Assembly (NCBI GenBank): GCA_903935585.1
Contig: CAIZSE010000100.1
Span: 1-42,209, forward strand
DNA: 42,209 nucleotides
Direction of reading: 5' to 3'
From: an uncultured Burkholderiales bacterium
GTDB taxonomy: Bacteria > Pseudomonadota > Gammaproteobacteria > Burkholderiales > Burkholderiaceae_C
The translations under genes were made by a program, and so were the position numbers. This document shows, piece after piece, positions 37,318 through 42,209 of this stretch (position 1 is the first letter of the stretch; each line of letters begins with the position of its first letter). The notes beneath the pieces were generated by a model. It was given only the letters and a program-made list of their open reading frames with translations, made no database searches and was not told where the DNA came from.

Positions 37318-38619
37318 TCACTTGCCCCGCAAATCGACCACGCGTTTGGCTTTGCCTTGGCTGCGCTCCACGCCGCCTTCGGGCTTGAGCTCAATCGCCA
37401 CACTGGAGCCGATGTAAACCTTGATCTCGTGCTGCAGCATCTTGGCTGCCGCGCGGGCCTCGATGCTGTCGGGTGACACGCCGGGCTTGGTCTCGATCAG
37501 CACCTTCAGATCGTCCATCGGGCCATCACGCGTGAGCACGCACTGGTAGTGCGGCGCCAACTCGGAGCGCTTCAAAATCAGCTCTTCGATCTGGCTGGGG
37601 AACACGTTCACACCCCGGATGATCATCATGTCGTCACTGCGGCCGGTTATTTTTTCCATGCGGCGCATGCTGCGGGCAGTGCCTGGCAACAACCGTGTCA
37701 AGTCGCGGGTGCGGTAACGGATGATGGGCAGCGCCTCCTTTGTCAGGCTCGTGAACACCAGCTCGCCCATTTCGCCATCAGCCACGGGCTCACCCGTTTC
37801 AGGGTGAATGATCTCGGGGTAAAAGTGGTCTTCCCAGATGGTCGGGCCGTCTTTGGTCTCGATGCATTCACTGGCCACCCCAGGCCCCATGACCTCCGAC
37901 AAACCATAGATGTCCACCGCGTCAATGGCCATGCGCTTTTCAATGGCGTGGCGCATGTCGTTGGTCCAGGGCTCGGCACCAAAAATGCCGATGCGCAGCG
38001 AACTGGTTTTCGGGTCAATGCCCTGGCGCTCGAACTCATCGGCAATCGCCAGCATGTAGCTGGGAGTGACCATGATGATGTTGGACTTGAAATCCTGAAT
38101 CAGTTGCACCTGGCGCTCGGTCTGGCCGCCCCCAAAAGGCACCACCGTGAGGCCCAGCTTTTCTGCGCCATAGTGCGCGCCCATGCCGCCTGTGAACAGG
38201 CCGTAGCCGTAGCTGATGTGCACCATGTCACCCGGTCTGGCACCCCCAGCGCGAATGCTGCGGGCCACCACAGTGGCCCAGGTATCGATGTCCTTGAGGG
38301 TATAGCCCACCACAGTGGGTTTGCCGGTGGTGCCACTCGATGCATGGATGCGGGCACAACTTTCACGCGGCACAGCAAACATGCCAAACGGGTAGCTGTC
38401 GCGCAAATCCGATTTGGTGGTGAAAGGGAATTTGGCAATGTCGGCCAGCGTTTTGCAATCGTCAGGGTGCACACCTGCGGCATCGAACTTGGCACGGTAC
38501 ACCGGCGAATTGGCATAAGCGTGCTGGAGCGTTTGCTGCAAGCGCTTGAGCTGCAAACCGCGCAACTCGTCGATGCTGGCCTTTTCAATCGGCTCCAGGG
38601 GGAAGGCTTTTTGACTCAT
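37318..38619 (-). CDS. paaK: Phenylacetate-CoA ligase
   Basis: 433 residues. The AMP-binding signature ASSGTTGKPTVVGYT is near residue 93, with DIYGLSEVMGPG and ITGRSDDMMIIRGVNVFPSQIEE in the C-terminal half, all PaaK hallmarks. It activates phenylacetate with ATP and CoA as the first step of aerobic breakdown. A strong AGGAG lies seven bases upstream (38629-38625 on the minus strand). It is the third gene of paaG-paaI-paaK, set apart by the 40-bp hairpin array. Confidence 0.96.
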   Translation of the reverse strand: MSQKAFPLEPIEKASIDELRGLQLKRLQQTLQHAYANSPVYRAKFDAAGVHPDDCKTLADIAKFPFTTKSDLRDSYPFGMFAVPRESCARIHASSGTTGKPTVVGYTLKDIDTWATVVARSIRAGGARPGDMVHISYGYGLFTGGMGAHYGAEKLGLTVVPFGGGQTERQVQLIQDFKSNIIMVTPSYMLAIADEFERQGIDPKTSSLRIGIFGAEPWTNDMRHAIEKRMAIDAVDIYGLSEVMGPGVASECIETKDGPTIWEDHFYPEIIHPETGEPVADGEMGELVFTSLTKEALPIIRYRTRDLTRLLPGTARSMRRMEKITGRSDDMMIIRGVNVFPSQIEELILKRSELAPHYQCVLTRDGPMDDLKVLIETKPGVSPDSIEARAAAKMLQHEIKVYIGSSVAIELKPEGGVERSQGKAKRVVDLRGK

Positions 38620-38635
38620 GAAAACTCCTATTGAT

Positions 38636-38795
38636 CAGTTGGGGACAGAGCTAAAGATCTATCCCCAAAGTTATTCAGTTGGGGACAGAGCTAAAGATCT
38701 ATCCCCAAAGTTATTCAGTTGGGGACAGAGCTAAAGATCTATCCCCAAAGTTATTCAGTTGGGCACAGATCTGAAGACCTGTTCCCCAAGTTATT
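38636..38795. repeat. Four tandem 40-bp hairpin repeats between paaI and paaK
   Basis: Units at 38636-38675, 38676-38715 and 38716-38755 are identical; the fourth, 38756-38795, differs at seven positions. Each unit holds TTGGGGA and TCCCCAA arms around AGA...TCT, so each can form a hairpin of about ten pairs, or the AGATCT centre can fold. There are no spacers, so this is not CRISPR. It sits between the paaI stop and the paaK ribosome site on the transcribed strand. The fourth unit keeps pairing through altered bases and a bulge. It resembles REP/BIME-type elements (inference). Confidence 0.85.
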
Positions 38796-39229
38796 TAGGA
38801 CGGCACCACAGAGCCCGGGATCTGGGCACTTTTTCCGCGGAACATGGCGATCACTTCGCCATTCTGGTTGCTGACCTTCATGTCGTAAATGCCGTGGCGT
38901 CCGCTCAGGGTCTGTTCAAGACCTTCGCAGGTCAACACATCGCCGAGCTTGCCGGGCTTGAGAAATTCGATGCTGCAGCCCGCTGCCACCGCATTTTTGT
39001 TGTAACTGTTGCAGGCAAAGGCAAACGTGGAATCGGCCAATGTAAAGATGAAGCCCCCGTGGCAGATTTGATGACCGTTCAAGTGCAGCGCCTTCACGGT
39101 CATGCGCATCAAGGCGCGGCCAGGCTCGCAAGCCAGCAGTTCCATGCCCATGGTGTCTTTCGAGGCCACGTCCACGGCAAACATGGTCTCGCCCACCAAG
39201 CGGGCCAAGGTTTGGGGATCGCTCATCAT
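38795..39229 (-). CDS. paaI: PaaI thioesterase
   Basis: 144 residues of the hot-dog fold: HQICHGGFIFTLADSTFAFACNSY carries the HGG and catalytic Asp of PaaI. It cleaves hydroxylated phenylacetyl-CoA dead-end products and frees CoA. ATG ATG at the start overlaps the paaG stop; either Met (39229 or 39226) may be used. Its stop touches the degenerate fourth hairpin repeat. Confidence 0.93.
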   Translation of the reverse strand: MMSDPQTLARLVGETMFAVDVASKDTMGMELLACEPGRALMRMTVKALHLNGHQICHGGFIFTLADSTFAFACNSYNKNAVAAGCSIEFLKPGKLGDVLTCEGLEQTLSGRHGIYDMKVSNQNGEVIAMFRGKSAQIPGSVVPS

Positions 39230-40026
39230 TCGCCTTTGAATTGTGCTGGGCGTTTTTCGAGAAAGGCCTGGACCCCCTCGAAATAGTCATGCGTCCTGCC
39301 CAAAGCTGACTGGGTGTCGCGTTCAGCGTCCAGGTGCTCGGACAAGCTGCGTGTGGTGGCCGCTTGCATCAAGGCCCGCGTCGCCACCAAAGCCTTGGTG
39401 GGCATTTTCGACAGGCGCTCGCCCAGGGCGAGCGCGCTGGCCAGGGGGTCGTCGTTCACATCCCAAATCATGCCCCAATCCTTGGCTTGCTGCGCCGACA
39501 GCTTGTCTCCCGTCATGGCCAATGCCAAGGCGCGTGCCAAGCCCAGGCGCTCGACCAAAAGCCAACTGCCACCCGCATCAGGAATCAAGCCGATTTTGGC
39601 AAAGGCCTGAATGAAGCTCGCTGCGGGCGCTGCGATCGCGATGTCGCACGCCATGACCAGGGAGGCCCCTGCGCCTGCAGCCACGCCGTTGACCGCTGCG
39701 ATGGTCGGCATGCGCAGGGATTGCAAGCGTCTGGTGCTGGGGTTGAAAGCCTGATCGATGATCGGACCCGGATCGGCACGTTCAACGCGGTCAGGGCCAG
39801 GCGTGAAATCGAAGTCTGACAAGTCGGCTCCGGCACAAAAACCTCGACCGGCTCCGGTGATGACCGCAGCGCGGACATCCGCATTGGCCTCGGCCTGGTC
39901 CAGTGCGGCCCAGAGGGCGTGGTGCATTTCGCGGGTGAAACTGTTGAGGGCTTGCGGGCGGTTAAGAGTGATCAGTGCCACGGCACCTCGCACTTCGTAC
40001 AACACCGTTGCGGTGGGTTCGGTCAT
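39226..40026 (-). CDS. paaG: PaaG-like enoyl-CoA isomerase/hydratase
   Basis: 266 residues of the crotonase fold. The oxyanion-hole segment is VNGVAAGAGASLVMACDIAIA, and the catalytic Asp150 is in IGLIPDAGG, matching PaaG where Asp replaces the usual second Glu; the first Glu position is also not Glu. It isomerises ring-1,2-epoxyphenylacetyl-CoA to the oxepin. Shine-Dalgarno AGGAG lies seven bases upstream. First gene of paaG-paaI-paaK. Confidence 0.88.
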   Translation of the reverse strand: MTEPTATVLYEVRGAVALITLNRPQALNSFTREMHHALWAALDQAEANADVRAAVITGAGRGFCAGADLSDFDFTPGPDRVERADPGPIIDQAFNPSTRRLQSLRMPTIAAVNGVAAGAGASLVMACDIAIAAPAASFIQAFAKIGLIPDAGGSWLLVERLGLARALALAMTGDKLSAQQAKDWGMIWDVNDDPLASALALGERLSKMPTKALVATRALMQAATTRSLSEHLDAERDTQSALGRTHDYFEGVQAFLEKRPAQFKGE

Positions 40027-40054
40027 GGCTTGTCTCCTGAATCCAAGAATGTAC

Positions 40055-40082
40055 CATTACCCGACCGCACGGTTGGTTAATG
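40055..40082. promoter_or_regulatory. PaaR-like operator palindrome
   Basis: A 28-bp near-perfect palindrome. The left arm is CATTACCCGACCG (40055-40067), centre CA, right arm CGGTTGGTTAATG (40070-40082); 11 of 13 positions pair. The ACCG/CGGT core is like the TetR-type PaaR sites known for phenylacetate genes. It lies 29 bases upstream of the paaG start codon and 93 upstream of the enoyl-CoA hydratase, so it may control both directions. Confidence 0.6.
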
Positions 40083-40101
40083 TTTTCCCTCATACAAGTG
40101 C

Positions 40102-40140
40102 CTGAGTTGACAGCAACAACTCAGCAGCCATGGTTATAGT
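40102..40140 (+). promoter_or_regulatory. Promoter and second palindrome for the enoyl-CoA hydratase
   Basis: CTGAGTTG (40102-40109), seven-base centre, CAACTCAG (40117-40124), followed by -10 TATAGT at 40135-40140. A perfect TTGACA overlaps the palindrome at 40107-40112 but is 22 bases from TATAGT, longer than usual, so the true -35 is uncertain. Confidence 0.45.
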
Positions 40141-40174
40141 GAACGCACAAGTTCACAGCTTTTTGGAGAAACAT

Positions 40175-40954
40175 TTGAGCTACGAAAACATTGAAGTCCG
40201 CACCGAAGGCGGAAAAGTCGGCATCGTCACCCTGAACCGTCCGAAGGCGCTGAACGCCCTGAACGGCCAACTCATGGACGAGTTGGGCACGGCGCTGAAG
40301 GCATTTGACGCCGACGAAGCCATTGGCTGCATCGTCATCACCGGCAGCGAAAAAGCTTTTGCGGCTGGCGCCGACATCTCGGCCATGGCCAAGTTCAACT
40401 TCAACGATGTCTATAAAAACGACTTCATCACCCGCAACTGGGAAACCATCCGATCCATCCGCAAACCCGTGATCGCAGCCGTGAGTGGGTTTGCATTGGG
40501 CGGTGGCTGCGAGCTGGCCATGATGTGCGATTTCATCATCGCCGCTGACAACGCCAAATTTGGCCAGCCTGAAATCAAGATCGGCATCATCCCCGGCGCC
40601 GGCGGCACACAGCGCCTGCCTCGCGCCCTGGGCAAGTCCAAGGCCATGGACTTGGTACTCACCGGCCGAATGATGGATGCGGTCGAAGCCGAACGTGCGG
40701 GCTTGGTCAGCCGCGTGGTGCCGCTGGACAAAATGATGGACGAAGCCCTGGGAGCTGCCCTGATGATCTGCGGCTACGGTCAGTTGTCGGTCATGGCGGC
40801 CAAAGAAAGCGTGAACCGCGCCTTTGAAAGCGGCCTGTCAGATGGCGTGATGTTTGAGCGCCGCTTGTTTCATGGCCTGTTTGCCACCGCCGACCAGAAG
40901 GAAGGCATGGACGCCTTTTTGAACAAGCGGGCGCCCAACTTTGTGAACGGTTGA
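40175..40954 (+). CDS. Enoyl-CoA hydratase
   Basis: 259 residues from a TTG start at 40175 with GGAG six bases upstream. Two catalytic Glu are at 113 ([12 protein letters not shown]) and 133 ([11 protein letters not shown]), in the [13 protein letters not shown] context of the crotonase family. It hydrates trans-2-enoyl-CoA. The ATG at 40130 would add 15 residues and overlaps the promoter -10, so the TTG is preferred. It is read away from the paa genes under a shared control region, which suits PaaF in the phenylacetate route; a general beta-oxidation hydratase is the alternative. Confidence 0.9.
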   Translation: MSYENIEVRTEGGKVGIVTLNRPKALNALNGQLMDELGTALKAFDADEAIGCIVITGSEKAFAAGADISAMAKFNFNDVYKNDFITRNWETIRSIRKPVIAAVSGFALGGGCELAMMCDFIIAADNAKFGQPEIKIGIIPGAGGTQRLPRALGKSKAMDLVLTGRMMDAVEAERAGLVSRVVPLDKMMDEALGAALMICGYGQLSVMAAKESVNRAFESGLSDGVMFERRLFHGLFATADQKEGMDAFLNKRAPNFVNG

Positions 40955-40973
40955 CCGCAAGCCGGTTGCGCTC

Positions 40974-41009
40974 AAAAAAAAGCCCACAGTCGTGAAACTG
41001 TGGGCTTTT
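40974..41009. terminator. Bidirectional terminator between the hydratase and tRNA-Met
   Basis: A run of seven A, then AGCCCACAGT-CGTGAA-ACTGTGGGCT, then TTT. The 10-bp perfect stem with A and T runs terminates both the plus-strand hydratase and the minus-strand tRNA transcript. Confidence 0.9.
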
Positions 41010-41013
41010 GAAT

Positions 41014-41090
41014 TGGTGGTGATAGGTGGATTTGAACCACCGACATCAGCATTATGAATGCTGCGCTCTAACCAACTGAGCTATATCACC
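41014..41090 (-). tRNA. tRNA-Met (anticodon CAT)
   Basis: 77 bases with an encoded CCA. The cloverleaf is complete: acceptor GGTGATA/TATCACC, D stem GCTC/GAGC, anticodon stem CAGCA/TGCTG with loop TTCATAA, T stem GGTGG/CCACC with TTCAAAT. A regular 5' G-C pair rules out the initiator. A CAT-anticodon isoleucine tRNA (lysidine type) cannot be excluded by eye. Confidence 0.93.
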
Positions 41091-41153
41091 GAAATAAGAA
41101 CAGTTTTAGAACACGCTTTTGCGGGTCTTGTCACTGCAAGCATCAAGCCGAAA

Positions 41154-41159
41154 ATTATA
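41154..41159 (-). promoter_or_regulatory. tRNA-Met -10 box
   Basis: TATAAT on the minus strand, 63 bases upstream of the tRNA. No clear -35 at 16-18 bases. Confidence 0.5.
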
Positions 41160-41170
41160 CACAAAATAAA

Positions 41171-42025
41171 ATGAAGCCCGTCCCGGTTGCACCTAACAAT
41201 CAACAGCTGAACATGCAAAAGCCCCAAAAACAAACCTCTGCATCGCACGCCGCACAAATCATCTGGTCGCATTGGCAATCGGGGCAAGCCCTCAAGCAAT
41301 TGCCTGAAGAATGCAGGCCCTTGACCGTGCAGCAAGGCTACGAAGCGCAGGCGCAATTGCCGGTCGTATCCGGCCGCCACGTTGTCGGCTGGAAGATCGC
41401 TGCCACCAGCGCCAATGGACAAGCCCACATCAACGTCAGCGGGCCCATGGCAGGGCGCTTGTTGTCTGGCCAGGTTTTTGACAGCGGCGCCATGGTGCCA
41501 TCGGCCGGCAACCGCATGCGCGTGGCCGAACCCGAGTTTGCTTTCACGATGGCGCAAGACCTGCCGCCCAGACCCGCGCCCTACACCCTGCAGCAGGTGA
41601 TGGCCGCTGTGGCCACACTGCACCCGGCCATCGAAGTGCCCGACTCCCGTCTGGCGCCATTCACCCAAGCCGGTGAAGCCCAGTTGCTCGCCGACAATGC
41701 TTGCGCCCGGCACTTTGTACTGGGACCGGCTGCGCCCGACTCTTGGCGCACGCTTGATTTGAGCACTTACGCCGTGCAAGCCCGCGTTGAGCGTGGCACA
41801 CGCCTCGAATACACCCGAGAAGGCACGGGCGCGAATGTGCTGGGCGATCCCCGCATCGCATTGACCTGGCTGGCCAACCAGCTGTCCAGCCTGGGCATCA
41901 CCTTGCAAAAAGGACAAGTGGTGACCACGGGCACCTGCATGGTGCCGCTCGAGCTTGAGCCTGGCGACACCGCGACTGCCGATTACGGTCCTCTGGGCCG
42001 TGTGAGCATGACTTTTTCGGATTGA
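41171..42025 (+). CDS. 2-oxo-pentenoate/hepta-diene hydratase-type protein (FAH family)
   Basis: 284 residues. The C-terminal fumarylacetoacetate-hydrolase-like domain has PVVSGRHVVGWKIAATS, the metal-ligand site EPEFAF near residue 118, HPAIEVPDSR and TTGTCMVPLELEPGD. It matches the MhpD/HpaH hydratases, which add water to 2-oxo-4-enoates in aromatic meta-cleavage. A second Met (41213) is an equally good start, since the first 14 residues are not conserved. No Shine-Dalgarno at either. A perfect TTTTTCGG/CCGAAAAA inverted repeat (42013-42037) surrounds the stop codon. Confidence 0.85.
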   Translation: MKPVPVAPNNQQLNMQKPQKQTSASHAAQIIWSHWQSGQALKQLPEECRPLTVQQGYEAQAQLPVVSGRHVVGWKIAATSANGQAHINVSGPMAGRLLSGQVFDSGAMVPSAGNRMRVAEPEFAFTMAQDLPPRPAPYTLQQVMAAVATLHPAIEVPDSRLAPFTQAGEAQLLADNACARHFVLGPAAPDSWRTLDLSTYAVQARVERGTRLEYTREGTGANVLGDPRIALTWLANQLSSLGITLQKGQVVTTGTCMVPLELEPGDTATADYGPLGRVSMTFSD

Positions 42026-42043
42026 ACAACCGAAAAAATCAAA

Positions 42044-42061
42044 GGCGGTAAGGTCACCGCC
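42044..42061 (-). terminator. Hairpin after the right-edge gene
   Basis: GGCGGT-AAGGTC-ACCGCC. On the minus strand it is followed by TTTGATTTTTT, a fair terminator for the gene that enters from the right edge. The rest of 42026-42093 shows nothing else recognised. Confidence 0.5.
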
Positions 42062-42093
42062 AGCGACACACTATTGCTCCGGCCCTTTGAAGT

Positions 42094-42209
42094 TTAAGCT
42101 GCATAGCGAACCCGACGGTCCTGGAAGTAACCAATAACCCGCTCGGGTGTTTTCTCCAACATCGACATATGTTCGTTGGCAGCTTCTCGTAATTTGGCCT
42201 TGGTTCGCA
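42094..42209 (-). CDS. C-terminal end of an unknown protein, transposase-like
   Basis: The last 37 codons of a frame entering from the right edge; it ends TPERVIGYFQDRRVRYAA. The Lys-rich helix, the PERVIGYF segment and the YAA end recall the tails of IS630-type DDE transposases, but too little is present for a firm family call. If right, an insertion sequence ends near 42060-42093. Confidence 0.4.
   Translation of the reverse strand, partial: RTKAKLREAANEHMSMLEKTPERVIGYFQDRRVRYAA

Noticed and set aside
38636..38795. CRISPR array
   Set aside because: Units are directly joined without spacers and no cas genes are near.

Overview
The window looks like chromosomal DNA of a betaproteobacterium of the order Burkholderiales, most likely family Comamonadaceae (Limnohabitans/Rhodoferax-like). 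This is an inference from gene content and order: rplU-rpmA-obgE-proB, yqgE-ruvX-pyrR-pyrB-pyrC', rubredoxin/thiD/hemL, dusB-fis-purH, and a liv-type transporter fused to an acyl-CoA synthetase operon. Genes are packed tightly, with many four-base ATGA stop/start overlaps and convergent genes one base apart. No prophage, CRISPR array, toxin-antitoxin pair or defence island was seen. A possible insertion-sequence end lies at the right edge.

Layout. 1-5196 (minus): livH-livM-livG-livF and an acyl-CoA synthetase cut by the left edge, probably import and CoA activation of an organic acid. 5372-8387: a two-gene AtuA-like (DUF1446) pair converging on a 3-oxoadipyl-CoA-type thiolase. 8388-8660 holds a thiolase promoter/operator and a large 82-bp inverted repeat. 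8661-14599: DUF1841, a lytic transglycosylase, proS, rppH, proB, obgE. 14654-16993: rpmA/rplU with promoter and terminator, divergent ispB, and a surface-adhesin-E-like protein. 17059-21790 (minus): yqgE-ruvX-pyrR-pyrB-[29-codon ORF]-pyrC'-plsC, where pyrC' has lost the metal-binding HxH motif. 21865-26825: photolyase, rubredoxin, a divergent thiD, hemL, a predicted outer-membrane protein and DUF6172. 26916-31177 (minus): dusB-fis-purH-DEAD-box helicase. 31333-37316: yqaA, ychF, a UbiH-like monooxygenase, dsbC, DUF3429, and an M61 peptidase. 37318-40954: paaG-paaI-paaK (minus) facing an enoyl-CoA hydratase, with a PaaR-like palindrome between them and a 4 x 40-bp hairpin array between paaI and paaK. 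41014-42209: tRNA-Met, a 2-oxo-acid hydratase, and a 3' gene end resembling a transposase.

Function. Several blocks point to breakdown of aromatic or other acyl-CoA substrates (PaaK, PaaI, PaaG, enoyl-CoA hydratase, thiolase, AtuA-like pair, 2-oxo-acid hydratase, liv transporter with CoA ligase). The rest is housekeeping: pyrimidine, purine, proline, heme and quinone synthesis, ribosome assembly and tRNA modification. The most unusual signals are the 29-codon ORF coupled between pyrB and pyrC', the hairpin array inside the paa operon, the PaaR-like operator, the 82-bp palindrome, and two promoters whose predicted start of transcription is the A of the start codon.
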